From an uncultured Mollicutes bacterium (GTDB lineage: Bacteria; Bacillota_I; Bacilli_A; Acholeplasmatales; Anaeroplasmataceae): DNA of 64,000 bases. Shown piece by piece: positions 17,899 to 26,293 of the stretch. How positions within the stretch are numbered: position 1 is the stretch's first letter; each line of letters begins with the position of its first letter. Location of the stretch: NCBI GenBank assembly GCA_945923475.1, contig CAMELE010000002.1, forward strand, positions 62,001 through 126,000. The letters are read 5' to 3'. A program made the translations under genes and the position numbers. The notes beneath the pieces were generated by a model that worked only from the letters and a program-made list of their open reading frames with translations, had not been told where the DNA came from and ran no database searches.

Positions 17899-18403
17899 TA
17901 TCATTACCACTTAATCTTTCATGCTTATTTTGCTTATGCTTTTTAATTGTATCTAAAACTAAAATTTCTAATACAATTAAGCAAACTCCGGTTACTAGGA
18001 AGAAATCTGCTACATTAAAGGTTCCAGGAAATTCCCATGAACCAAATCTTACAACAATAAAATCAACAACTCCCTTTTGAACTCCAAAAACAGTTAAAAA
18101 ACGATCAATCATATTTCCAGCTGCACCACCAATTAATAATCCAATTGATATGTGAATAAGCTTCTTTTGGTTAAATTTAAAATGCTTGAAGGCAATATAT
18201 ATTAATATAATTGTCGCAATTAAGCTTAAAATTGCTAAAAATAATGTGTTATCATCCATAAAGGAAAATGCAGCACCTGTGTTATATGTTAAATTAAATT
18301 CAATAAAACCATGTCCAGTACCAACTGGTTTAGCCGCAACGATAATAATTTTAGTTATATGGTCTAAAGCAATAACTAATAAACCAATTAATAACGCAAT
18401 CAT
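17885..18403 (-). CDS. lspA: Lipoprotein signal peptidase (SPase II)
   Basis: Membrane aspartyl protease that cleaves prolipoprotein signal peptides. Four transmembrane segments are visible. The catalytic aspartates lie in GAAGNMIDRF and TFNVADFF, and the N-terminal DHITKIIIV matches the family D-x-xTK block. Length 172 is usual. One probable substrate, the lipoprotein at 55294-56247, is in this window. The start overlaps the preceding gene by ATGA, and AAGGAG precedes the ATG. Confidence 0.97.
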   Translation of the reverse strand: MIALLIGLLVIALDHITKIIIVAAKPVGTGHGFIEFNLTYNTGAAFSFMDDNTLFLAILSLIATIILIYIAFKHFKFNQKKLIHISIGLLIGGAAGNMIDRFLTVFGVQKGVVDFIVVRFGSWEFPGTFNVADFFLVTGVCLIVLEILVLDTIKKHKQNKHERLSGNDNENN

Positions 18404-18780
18404 AAAATCAACTCCTTGATTGGAAAAATTAATAATAAATATACAATAATCCCGATAAATATATATATAGTAGCATTAGTAATTAAAATAGGGCTGTATT
18501 TAAATTCTTCAATTTTTTTCTTATAGATACTTAAAATTATGACATTATAAATAAATAATGAACCCAATACTACTACAACTGCAGCTAACGCTACAAAATT
18601 AAAGTATTCCTCAAATAAAAATAAATTAACTATTAATGCAATTGGAGCACTAGCAAAAAACAATGTAAATATTACGGCAATTAAATTATATAATAGCTTA
18701 TCCTTAAATTTTATCCTCTTTTTTCCAGATAATAAAACTTTTTGTGCCTCATAATATGAATTTAGTACTTTATGCATCAA
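18400..18780 (-). CDS. Unknown 126-residue membrane protein
   Basis: Not recognised. After a basic N terminus (KKRIKFKDKL) there are about three to four hydrophobic segments: LIAVIFTLFFASAPIALIVN, FNFVALAAVVVVLGSLFIYN and ILITNATIYIFIGIIVYLLL. It overlaps lspA (ATGA) and the protease gene on the other side, so it belongs to the same operon. It ends with TGA, confirming UGA as a stop. Confidence 0.7.
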   Translation of the reverse strand: MMHKVLNSYYEAQKVLLSGKKRIKFKDKLLYNLIAVIFTLFFASAPIALIVNLFLFEEYFNFVALAAVVVVLGSLFIYNVIILSIYKKKIEEFKYSPILITNATIYIFIGIIVYLLLIFPIKELIL

Positions 18781-19795
18781 GCTCCTCCAAATATTTTACT
18801 GCATCCTCAAACGTATCAACTACATAAAATTTCATTTTACCTTTATTTCTTAAACTATTGTACGCTTTTAATCCATCTGTTGCATTTTCTCTTGGGCAAA
18901 AGAATACATCTACCTTTCTTAAGGATGCTGTATACACCTTTTGTTCAATACCACCAATTGCGCCAACATTACCAGCTACATCAATTGTACCAGTACCAGA
19001 AATTGTTAACCCATGAGTATAATCAAATGATAATAAACGATTAAAAACAGATAGGGTTTGTAGTAATCCTGCCGATGGACCTACAGTTGATGATTTATTG
19101 ATTTTAATTGAAGGCGTTGAATTTTCATAATCAATATCATATATATGATAATATCCATATCTTACATAGGTATGATCATTGCTTTTATAAACATCATCGC
19201 TTGTTAAAACGTGCGTAATAACCTTATTGTCCCTTAAAATATAAAATGTATCACCAACATTTTGATTTAGAAATGCATTTTTAAAATCATCAACATTATC
19301 ATTAACATTATAATTATTTATTTGATATATTAAATCATTAACCTTAAAAGCTAAGCCCTCTGCATAATATGCAATTTTAAAGCCTGTATATTTATACATA
19401 AGGTTAATATTAGAATCACGTTTTGACGCTTCCTTATAGCTATATATTAAAGAATACATAATTGAGGTATCCTTATATAATATACCCTGATCAGATAGTT
19501 CTTTATTAGAATAATATGACTGATACGATATATCATTAGATGTACTTATTTCTGATGTTTCTAACAACATATTTTGAAATATTGTTGTATGAGAGAATGT
19601 TGTAACATATACACTATTAAATGAACCTTCCTCGTTATTTTGAGTATTAATCTCGATTAAATCATTAACATTATTAATATCTCCTGGCATAAGAGCCTGC
19701 CGATCAGTACGAGTTGTAGTAATAACTAAAATATATATGTATGGTACCATTAATACCAATGCTATAATTATTAATCTTTTTAATATTATTCGCAA
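18770..19795 (-). CDS. Membrane-anchored PDZ and Lon-type (S16) protease, YlbL-like
   Basis: One N-terminal transmembrane anchor (residues 7-25) is followed by an extracytoplasmic linker. A PDZ-like region (about 140-205, EGLAFKVNDLIYQINNYNV) and a C-terminal Lon protease domain follow. The catalytic serine is in VGPSAGLLQT and the lysine in GGIEQKVYTA, the Ser-Lys dyad of family S16. It resembles Bacillus YlbL in size (341) and order. The start is TTG with GAGGT 9 bases upstream. Substrates are unknown; YlbL acts in cell-division checkpoint recovery in B. subtilis. Confidence 0.88.
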   Translation of the reverse strand: MRIILKRLIIIALVLMVPYIYILVITTTRTDRQALMPGDINNVNDLIEINTQNNEEGSFNSVYVTTFSHTTIFQNMLLETSEISTSNDISYQSYYSNKELSDQGILYKDTSIMYSLIYSYKEASKRDSNINLMYKYTGFKIAYYAEGLAFKVNDLIYQINNYNVNDNVDDFKNAFLNQNVGDTFYILRDNKVITHVLTSDDVYKSNDHTYVRYGYYHIYDIDYENSTPSIKINKSSTVGPSAGLLQTLSVFNRLLSFDYTHGLTISGTGTIDVAGNVGAIGGIEQKVYTASLRKVDVFFCPRENATDGLKAYNSLRNKGKMKFYVVDTFEDAVKYLEELDA

Positions 19796-20259
19796 GTTAA
19801 ATCTACCTCAATTTTTTTAATTTGCTTATATGTAACACCTGCACTATCAAGCATTCTTCTAGATGCAATTGAAGAATCCTCATCTTTATATTTATCATCC
19901 ATATAATAGATATGCTTTATTCCGCTTTGAATGATTAGCTTAGCACATTCATTACATGGAAAAAGTGTAACATATAAAGATGCATTCTCAAGATTTGAGG
20001 TGGAATTTAAAATAGCATTTGGTTCAGCATGAACAACATATGGATATTTTGTATCAAGATATGGACCGGTTTTATCATTAGTCCATGGATACTTATCATC
20101 ATCACAGCCAAATGGTAGACCATTATAGCCTATTCCTACTATTCTTTTTGATGTATTAACTATACAGGCTCCAACCTGAGTGTTTGGGTCTTTACTTCTT
20201 TTAGCAGAAAGTAAAGCAACCCCCATAAAATATTCATCCCAGCTTATATTTTTTCTCAT
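19786..20259 (-). CDS. Deoxycytidylate deaminase (ComEB-like)
   Basis: Zinc enzyme converting dCMP to dUMP, feeding thymidylate synthesis by ThyA (present at 32973-33839). The catalytic site HAEPNAILN supplies His and the proton-shuttling Glu, and PCNECAKLI supplies two zinc cysteines. QVGACIVN and GYNGLPFGCDD near the N terminus are typical of dCMP deaminases rather than tRNA or cytidine deaminases. 157 residues, normal. No clear ribosome site is seen before the ATG. Confidence 0.92.
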   Translation of the reverse strand: MRKNISWDEYFMGVALLSAKRSKDPNTQVGACIVNTSKRIVGIGYNGLPFGCDDDKYPWTNDKTGPYLDTKYPYVVHAEPNAILNSTSNLENASLYVTLFPCNECAKLIIQSGIKHIYYMDDKYKDEDSSIASRRMLDSAGVTYKQIKKIEVDLTCE

Positions 20260-20353
20260 AAATATTTAAAATAATCACATTGTACCTATGATTATAGTCT
20301 CCTTTTGTAAAGAGTATTTTATTGCTATGAGTACAACATAACATTAAATAATA

Positions 20354-21655
20354 TTAAGGATTTAAGCGATCTGGTCCACGGAATATGAACATAGCATCCT
20401 TAATACCAACATTAAAGATTAGCATTGTTATACGGTCAACACCAATACCAAAGCCGCCATGTGGAGGACATCCATATTTGAAGAAATCTAAATAAAACTT
20501 AACATCATTGTCAAGGCCTTTTTCTTTAGCCTGGGCACATAGTACATCATAACGATGCTCTCTTTGAGCTCCAGTTGTAATCTCACAGCCTTTCCAAATC
20601 AAGTCATAGCCTTGAGGTACACCATGTTCATCACGCATATGATAGAATGCACGGCATTCCTTACTATAGCCTGTTACAAATAAGAATTCATGTCCATATT
20701 TATCCATTGAAAATTGAGCACACATTCTTTCTCCTTCAGTTGTAAGATCTCCCTTTTCCTCCTCAGGAACCTTGTAGCCATATCTTTGCTCTAGCTCATC
20801 ATATAAGTCATGTAAGTCAATTCTTGGGAATGGCTTTTTAGGTACAACAATTTCAAGACCAAATACCTTCTTAATTTCTTCATTGTACTTGTCATGGCAG
20901 GCCTCAAGAGCATATGTTAGCATATCCTCTTCCATTTTCATTACATCCTCATATGATTCAATATATGAAAACTCTAAATCAAAGCCTGTAAACTCTGTTG
21001 CATGCTTACGAGATGCAAATTTTTCGGCTCTAAAAACTGGTCCAGATTCAAAAATACGTTCAAATCCAGCAGCCATTGCCATTTGTTTATAGAATTGAGG
21101 TGATTGAGCTAAATAAGCATTACGATCAAAATAATCTACCTTAAATACTCCAGCACCAGATTCTGACTCTGCACCCTGAAGCTTTGGTGAATGAATTTCA
21201 ATAAAATCATTATTTATTAAAAACTCACGACATTTAGATACAAAATAAGATTGAACCTTAAACATTAATGTATTTTTTTCAGTACGTAGGTCAATCCAAC
21301 GATAATCAATTCTTAAATCAATGTTTGTTTCCTCTCCTTTAGGAGCTACGATTGGATTTGGTGCTGAAATACTATCTATCTTAATTGTATCTGGATACAT
21401 TTCCATACCATTTAGTTTAACATACTCAGATGCTAAAATTAGACCCTCAGCCTCAATAACTGAATCATTTGTAATTTGATCTAAAATATCATTAAGTTCA
21501 GGATGCTTCTCTTTCTCAATTGTAAGTTGTAGCTTACCAGAAACATCTCTTAAAACAATAAAGCACATTGCTTTTTTATTTCTAATTGTTTCAACGAACC
21601 CTGCTACGTGATTTACCTCACCTAATTTGATATTTTTAATTAATTCTCTTTTCAT
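20354..21655 (-). CDS. aspS: Archaeal-type aspartyl-tRNA synthetase, probably acting on tRNA-Asn
   Basis: Class II synthetase. At 433 residues it lacks the roughly 100-residue GAD insertion of standard bacterial AspRS and so belongs to the archaeal/nondiscriminating type. An OB-fold anticodon domain (1-105) is followed by the catalytic core: motif 1 around FIEIHSPKLQG, motif 2 FRAEKFASRKHATEFTGFDL, motif 3 GGFGIGVDRITMLIF. Such enzymes in Clostridia form Asp-tRNA-Asn for conversion by GatCAB. The T-box at the head of this operon can be read with an Asn specifier, which agrees. No gatCAB genes are in the window. A discriminating AsnRS is less likely from motif 2. Confidence 0.9.
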   Translation of the reverse strand: MKRELIKNIKLGEVNHVAGFVETIRNKKAMCFIVLRDVSGKLQLTIEKEKHPELNDILDQITNDSVIEAEGLILASEYVKLNGMEMYPDTIKIDSISAPNPIVAPKGEETNIDLRIDYRWIDLRTEKNTLMFKVQSYFVSKCREFLINNDFIEIHSPKLQGAESESGAGVFKVDYFDRNAYLAQSPQFYKQMAMAAGFERIFESGPVFRAEKFASRKHATEFTGFDLEFSYIESYEDVMKMEEDMLTYALEACHDKYNEEIKKVFGLEIVVPKKPFPRIDLHDLYDELEQRYGYKVPEEEKGDLTTEGERMCAQFSMDKYGHEFLFVTGYSKECRAFYHMRDEHGVPQGYDLIWKGCEITTGAQREHRYDVLCAQAKEKGLDNDVKFYLDFFKYGCPPHGGFGIGVDRITMLIFNVGIKDAMFIFRGPDRLNP

Positions 21656-21658
21656 ATT

Positions 21659-22366
21659 TTATTCCTCCTTTTCCTTACAACCACTGCATTTGTTTAATCC
21701 TTTAATATATGCAAATATGTAAGGATATAATTCATTAATATTAATATCTTGCTCTTCGTTTGTTTTTGTATTGAGGATAGTTAAATTATCTTTGTCATAT
21801 GTACAAATAAACATACTATTTTGGTCATATGCAAAATTAATAGCATCCTCTAAATTGCTAGGATTTATCATGATTTCTGCTTTTAATCCTCCAAGCCTAC
21901 ATACATTTAGCTCTCTTAGGGCTTCATCTATTGATTGGTCATTAAGAGCTATCATATATACATGATAGAACGGTTTTGAATCAAGGCTTCTTTTTTCATT
22001 GGCAATTTGTTCAATAACTAAATCTAAATTAATCTTTAGAATCAAATTATTATCATCATTAATAATACCAATTTGTTCATTATTAACTATATATTTAAGA
22101 TTATAGGTATTTATATTACAATCTAAATTATATTTTTTAAATCCAAAACCCTTATTAATAGCTAAAAGGTAATCATAAATCTCCTTAAATGAATATTTAT
22201 TACTATTACATTTTGCTACAAAAATCATTGATTCTTTTTCTATAAGAAATTTACATTCCTTATTTTGATTGGAAAAATCCTCATTAATAAGTAGATTAAA
22301 GCCATAAAGGTCACTAATTCTTTCAATCATATCAATAATTCTTTTTAACCATCTAGACTTATTCAT
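21659..22366 (-). CDS. Degenerate HisRS-like protein with C-terminal anticodon-binding-like domain
   Basis: 235 residues. Roughly 135-225 (YHVYMIALNDQSIDEALREL, then GGLKAEIMINPSNLEDAINFA, DQNSMFICTYDKDN and TNEEQDININEL) follow the strand-helix order of the HisRS anticodon-binding domain. The N terminus (IIDMIERISDLYGFNLLI) recalls the first HisRS helix. Catalytic motifs 1-3 are not recognisable and about 200 residues are missing. It ends in CSGC and an acidic tail. hisS normally precedes aspS in Bacilli, which fits a relic or HisZ-like regulatory derivative. It sits between GNAT and aspS with 4-8 base junctions under the same T-box. The assignment is from pattern only. Confidence 0.55.
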   Translation of the reverse strand: MNKSRWLKRIIDMIERISDLYGFNLLINEDFSNQNKECKFLIEKESMIFVAKCNSNKYSFKEIYDYLLAINKGFGFKKYNLDCNINTYNLKYIVNNEQIGIINDDNNLILKINLDLVIEQIANEKRSLDSKPFYHVYMIALNDQSIDEALRELNVCRLGGLKAEIMINPSNLEDAINFAYDQNSMFICTYDKDNLTILNTKTNEEQDININELYPYIFAYIKGLNKCSGCKEKEE

Positions 22367-22925
22367 TGATTAACCCCTCATATTCCTCTTTATACATACT
22401 ATAATAAATGATATTTCGTTTTTCATGAGTGTCCTTAGTTTCAAATTCACCGTATCTTGTAAACTCATATTTGAAGCCAACTCGTTTAACTAATCTTTCG
22501 CATTCTTCATTTAAATCAACGTGACCGACAATTATTTTACTTAAGCCCAAATATAAAAAGCCTACCTTAATCATTTCCTTAAGAGCACAGGTCATTATGC
22601 CTTTATGCCTGTAATCCTCTCTTAAAATAAAACCTAGTTCAGCACAATTTGTTTGAACAAAATAGGTATGATACTCAATAATTCCAATCATCTCATCCTT
22701 TTTGTTTACAATTGCATATGCTCCTGGTAAACCCATTTTTTGTCTACTAAAGTAAAATTTATCTAGGCAAAGTCTCGCTTCTGATACATTACTTACCGGT
22801 CCAAATGTTAAATATCTGCAAGTCTCAAACGATGATACAAGAAAAAAATAATCTAATGTATCATTCTCATTAAGCTCTCTAAGCTTAAACAACCTATGAT
22901 TTATAACAGGTAAATTTGATTTCAC
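22359..22925 (-). CDS. GNAT acetyltransferase, RimJ/RimL type
   Basis: N-acetyltransferase of the GNAT fold, likely acting on a protein N terminus or a small molecule. Residues near 95-115 (CAELGFILREDYRHKGIMTC) form the acetyl-CoA-binding motif with R-x-x-G, and LGLSKIIVGHVDLNEECERL is the typical RimJ follow-on. 188 residues. The start is GTG after GAGGAGG. It is the first gene of the T-box operon ahead of the HisRS-like gene and aspS, so its expression should rise when the cognate tRNA is uncharged. Confidence 0.85.
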   Translation of the reverse strand: MKSNLPVINHRLFKLRELNENDTLDYFFLVSSFETCRYLTFGPVSNVSEARLCLDKFYFSRQKMGLPGAYAIVNKKDEMIGIIEYHTYFVQTNCAELGFILREDYRHKGIMTCALKEMIKVGFLYLGLSKIIVGHVDLNEECERLVKRVGFKYEFTRYGEFETKDTHEKRNIIYYSMYKEEYEGLINE

Positions 22926-22935
22926 AATGTCCTCC

Positions 22936-23171
22936 TCAAGAAAAAAAGGTCCTTAAAATATGAAAAATCATATCTATAAGGACGAAATAACCGTGGTGCC
23001 ACCTTACTTCTAGTAAATTTAAACTAGCTCTATCCGTTAACGCCGGCTACGTATTACTCTCGTAATCATTCCAAAAGTGTCATCGCTATCTGATTAATTA
23101 AACCCTTTCACCATCGGTTCTCGCTAATAATTATCACTTATAGTTACTTCTTTTATCATCACTTTAGTATA
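22936..23171 (-). promoter_or_regulatory. T-box riboswitch of the GNAT-HisRS-like-aspS operon, specifier probably AAU (Asn)
   Basis: The T-box core AAGGTGGCACCACGG is at 22991-23005 and the terminator GTCCTTATAGATATGA/TCATATTTTAAGGAC plus T run lies just before the ribosome site. Folding stem I by eye gives UGAU/AUUA below the specifier loop and AAGUG/CACUU above it, with AAGUA on the 5' side. This places AAU (Asn, 23068-23070) followed by G as the specifier. A one-frame shift would read GAU (Asp, 23065-23067). Either fits AspRS; AAU fits an Asp-tRNA-Asn enzyme. Confidence 0.9.
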
Positions 23172-23177
23172 TATCAA

Positions 23178-23206
23178 ATTATAGCAAATTATTAATAACT
23201 TGTAAA
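23178..23206 (-). promoter_or_regulatory. Sigma-A promoter of the aspS T-box operon
   Basis: Minus strand TTTACA (23201-23206), 17-base spacer, TATAAT (23178-23183), placing the start near 23171 at the base of stem I. Confidence 0.75.
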
Positions 23207-23229
23207 GTAATCTATGTCCCGTATATACA

Positions 23230-24468
23230 TTAGTTTAGTAAATCATTAATTACATCATCATTATCAAAATTTGATTCTTCCAATTTATCCAAATTGTCAC
23301 TTGATTGATCTTCACTATTCTCTTCTTCATCCTCTTGACTTGGTTCAGGAATAGTATCAGCAATTTTAATTGAAAAATTGTTCTCAAGCTCATCCCAAAT
23401 ATCCTTTAAATCATATTTTTGCATAGTATTATATAAATCAAATAGATATTTATTAGATGTTTCAAATAAATATCTGTCAATATATCCGTCTTCCGAAGAG
23501 TTTTTATTACAATATTCATAGATTAAATTAACATCATAAAAGACTTTAGCTAACTCATCAACGAATAGATCACCCTTTTCATGTAGATATCTAAATATAT
23601 TATATTCTAATGACGAAAAGGTACAGTATGATTCAGCACATAATGGAATATGCTTTACATTTATATTTCCTTTTTGTAATGTTTTTTTTAACAATTCATA
23701 TAAAATGCCATTTGAAATATAAGTATTTTGACTCAAGCTATGAGATGTAAGTATTTCTAAAATGGGATTTATAATATCCTTAAAGTCATAATCTAAAGTA
23801 TAAAAACTAGCATTATGAGAAGAATCAGATATACATAATACATAAGGATAAAGATATTCATTTCTTCTAGATGATAGCAATGGAAACTCAAAATAGAATA
23901 AATCAATATAGGTAGCCTCTTCATTTGAAAACTTAAATGTATATTCTTTATTTATATTCTTAAATTTATATTTTAACTCCATAGACCTATCAAATGGTAT
24001 TCCCTTTGAACAAAGCAAAGTATAATTTTCAATTACAGAATAATGCATCAAATGATTATCGTTAAATACGTTGCAATATTCATTTTTCAAAATAATATCA
24101 AGATAATCAATTATATCATTAATCTTTTTTATTTCCGCTTTAGTAGCGTCCTTAAAAAAAGAGCCAACCCTTTTATTATAAATTCTTAAATGCTCCTCAT
24201 CATCATAATAGAATTTTAAATTACCAATTCCAAAATAATCTACCTGCATACCAAAATCGAAGTTTTCATTATTTAGCATGTATGATATTATTCTTCTTGC
24301 TTGAGCTGTTTCAAAAATCATAATTGAAAAATCAGAGGCTAAGCAAATAATATATGCACAATCATCCGCAATAACATCAAACCATTTTGCCATAAATTCA
24401 TTCTCAGGCTTATATCTATTAATAAAACTTAAATATTTATCAGTTAAATTCATTATATCCTTATTCAT
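23230..24468 (-). CDS. Unknown 412-residue protein with acidic C-terminal tail
   Basis: Not recognised. No signal peptide or membrane segment. The body (1-360) looks globular and aromatic-rich (Tyr/Phe/Ile), for example VDYFGIGNLKFYYDDEEH and YIDLFYFEFPLL. The last 45 residues are low-complexity and strongly acidic (PSQEDEEENSEDQSSDN). A region near 285-320 (SLEYNIFRYLHEKGDLFVDE) could be a small winged-helix-like fold, but this is weak. Its stop overlaps the rsmD frame start region (24461-24468), so it is translated just after rsmD from the same message. Confidence 0.75.
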   Translation of the reverse strand: MNKDIMNLTDKYLSFINRYKPENEFMAKWFDVIADDCAYIICLASDFSIMIFETAQARRIISYMLNNENFDFGMQVDYFGIGNLKFYYDDEEHLRIYNKRVGSFFKDATKAEIKKINDIIDYLDIILKNEYCNVFNDNHLMHYSVIENYTLLCSKGIPFDRSMELKYKFKNINKEYTFKFSNEEATYIDLFYFEFPLLSSRRNEYLYPYVLCISDSSHNASFYTLDYDFKDIINPILEILTSHSLSQNTYISNGILYELLKKTLQKGNINVKHIPLCAESYCTFSSLEYNIFRYLHEKGDLFVDELAKVFYDVNLIYEYCNKNSSEDGYIDRYLFETSNKYLFDLYNTMQKYDLKDIWDELENNFSIKIADTIPEPSQEDEEENSEDQSSDNLDKLEESNFDNDDVINDLLN

Positions 24469-25009
24469 TAAAATTACCCTCTTTATATATTACTACTCTC
24501 TTTATCCCATAGCTTCTATCTTTAATTATTTCAAAATATGCACTTTCTGGCTTCGTATTCTTTTCCATTTCAAAGGAAATAATTCCATTTTCATTTAATA
24601 GCTTATTTTCTTTAATTAGCTTAAGTATTTCATCTACATTATTCATTTTATAAGGAGGGTCAAGAAAAATAATATCAAATTTTTGATTTGTATTATTTAA
24701 ATAATCAGCATAATCAAGGTTATTAAACTCGCAGGAATCACTAATTCGTAATTTTAAAGCATTACGGCGTGTACAATCTAAGGCTTTTTTATTAATATCA
24801 TTAAACACAGCTCTTGAAGCACCCCTCGATAAAGCCTCAAGTCCCATTGCACCAGAGCCTGAAAAAAGATCAAGGACGACTTCTCCGTCAAAAAACTGAC
24901 CAATTAAATTAAAAATAGCCTGTCTTACCTTATCACTTGTTTCTCTTGTTGTATCTAAATTTGTCATTTCTATATTATGGTTTTTAAATTTACCTGCATT
25001 TATTCTCAT
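24461..25009 (-). CDS. rsmD: 16S rRNA (guanine-966-N2)-methyltransferase RsmD
   Basis: Methylates G966 of 16S rRNA. The N-terminal GKFKNHNI and TRETSDKVRQAIFNLI are RsmD hallmarks, the SAM site is VLDLFSGSGAMGLEALSRGA, and DPPYKMNNVDEIL is the catalytic D/N-PPY motif. 182 residues, normal. In many Firmicutes rsmD is next to coaD; here coaD is about 22 kb away on the other strand, so that pairing has been broken. Confidence 0.95.
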   Translation of the reverse strand: MRINAGKFKNHNIEMTNLDTTRETSDKVRQAIFNLIGQFFDGEVVLDLFSGSGAMGLEALSRGASRAVFNDINKKALDCTRRNALKLRISDSCEFNNLDYADYLNNTNQKFDIIFLDPPYKMNNVDEILKLIKENKLLNENGIISFEMEKNTKPESAYFEIIKDRSYGIKRVVIYKEGNFNE

Positions 25010-25049
25010 AAAAACACCCTTACTTAAAACAAGAATATTATACTTTATA

Positions 25050-25778
25050 TTAACTTTTTTTTAAATGTTTTTTTAGAAAAAATTCATCAGTATAAACCTT
25101 ATCATTTAATATAAAATAGCTTTTTTTACCCTTATATATTATTTTTTTTATATTAATTTGTGATTTTATTTCCTTATTTTTAAGCTTAATGCCCGTTTTA
25201 CTCATTCTTTCAACTAATATTTCATGATACATTGATTTATTTTTTAAGCTATAGATCGAAATATATAAAAAATAAAATCCTAAAATAACCATATAAATGT
25301 TAAAGAAAATTCCCAAAAATAAGATTCCTATACTAATAAATAATGAAATAATTAAGGATATACTATATGCCTTATAAAATGGTAATAATATGGCATTTAA
25401 ATTTAACATTATATAAAAGCCATCAAGAGGCATACATGGCAATAAATTGAATATTAACAAATATTTATTTACAATTATTAAGGAACTATTTTTAATAAAC
25501 ATACCAAAAAGAAATAATATTAGATTAATTATCGGTCCACTTATATATATTAATATATCATCGATTGGGCATCTATTAACCCCTTCAATATTTAATTTAC
25601 CTCCAAATATATTTAATGAGATATCTATTATTTTAACCCTTAAGGCAAGTATTACTACGATATGTCCAATTTCATGAAAAAGAAACGATATGATAAGCGC
25701 AACTAATATCTCATTACCATATATGAAATATGAGCAAATTAAAAAAATAACATATATCAAAGAAATCTTAAATTTCAT
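25050..25778 (-). CDS. spoIVFB: SpoIVFB-like site-2 metalloprotease
   Basis: Intramembrane zinc protease; in Bacillus SpoIVFB releases sigma-K from its pro-form in the mother cell during sporulation. The zinc motif HEIGH is at residues 36-40 within a transmembrane helix. The third ligand region reads LLPCMPLDGFYI (canonical NxxPxxPLDGG, with DGF here). Several more hydrophobic segments and a short cytosolic C-terminal domain follow, where a CBS domain is common; instead a compact KKIIYKGKKSYFILND region is present. Overlaps the SpoIVFA-like gene. The position beside radC matches Bacillus (radC-mreBCD-minCD-spoIVFA-spoIVFB) with mre and min genes missing. Confidence 0.82.
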   Translation of the reverse strand: MKFKISLIYVIFLICSYFIYGNEILVALIISFLFHEIGHIVVILALRVKIIDISLNIFGGKLNIEGVNRCPIDDILIYISGPIINLILFLFGMFIKNSSLIIVNKYLLIFNLLPCMPLDGFYIMLNLNAILLPFYKAYSISLIISLFISIGILFLGIFFNIYMVILGFYFLYISIYSLKNKSMYHEILVERMSKTGIKLKNKEIKSQINIKKIIYKGKKSYFILNDKVYTDEFFLKKHLKKS

Positions 25779-26247
25779 TATAGCTAACCTTATAATTTAA
25801 ATATTCTAAGTTTTTAATATCATTTGAATAAATTAGATAGCTATTTTGATAAGCTAATATTGTATCTGGCGTAACATATTCATATAAAAAGCATGGACTG
25901 TTATCAACATTTAAATAAAATATAATATTTTTTGAAACCTCTACCCCAATTAAATCTTTATTCTTTTTTATAACAATACCAGAAAAAGGTAGTCTTACCT
26001 CATTATTTAAAAGATTAACATAAATACTTTCCTCATAATATGTACATTCCTTAACTGAAATTTCATTAGTTCTTGCGACCTCATTATAGGTATAAGGATT
26101 ACCTACTAATAAAAATGATAATGAATAAAGTGATAATGATTTGCTAATAATATTTTTTATCCATAAAAATATATTAGGAAACAATATTTTTAAAAATACC
26201 ATTAAAGTAGTTAGAAAGCTAAATATAATTATTTTTATCTTTTTAAT
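25768..26247 (-). CDS. spoIVFA: SpoIVFA-like membrane protein with degenerate M23 domain, apparent ATT start
   Basis: An N-terminal transmembrane segment and a possible second hydrophobic stretch (to residue 50) precede an extracytoplasmic domain that looks like a shrunken LytM/M23 fold (VRLPFSGIVIKKNKDLIGVEV, LNVDNSPCFLYEYVTPDTIL). The metal-binding histidines of active M23 peptidases are absent, as in SpoIVFA, which anchors and inhibits SpoIVFB. Identification leans on the overlapping spoIVFB-like gene. The frame opens with GTG 26256, which lies inside the ribosome site AGGTGAT; the properly spaced initiator would be ATT 26247, giving a start KKIKIII. Confidence 0.65.
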   Translation of the reverse strand: MKKIKIIIFSFLTTLMVFLKILFPNIFLWIKNIISKSLSLYSLSFLLVGNPYTYNEVARTNEISVKECTYYEESIYVNLLNNEVRLPFSGIVIKKNKDLIGVEVSKNIIFYLNVDNSPCFLYEYVTPDTILAYQNSYLIYSNDIKNLEYLNYKVSYNEI

Positions 26248-26293
26248 TATAATCACCTAATAATTATATGAGGTTATTATTTAATTAATAATA

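Noticed and set aside
18772-19044. Histidine/tyrosine-rich open frame on the plus strand
   Set aside because: It is antisense to the catalytic domain of the Lon-type protease and has no ribosome site.
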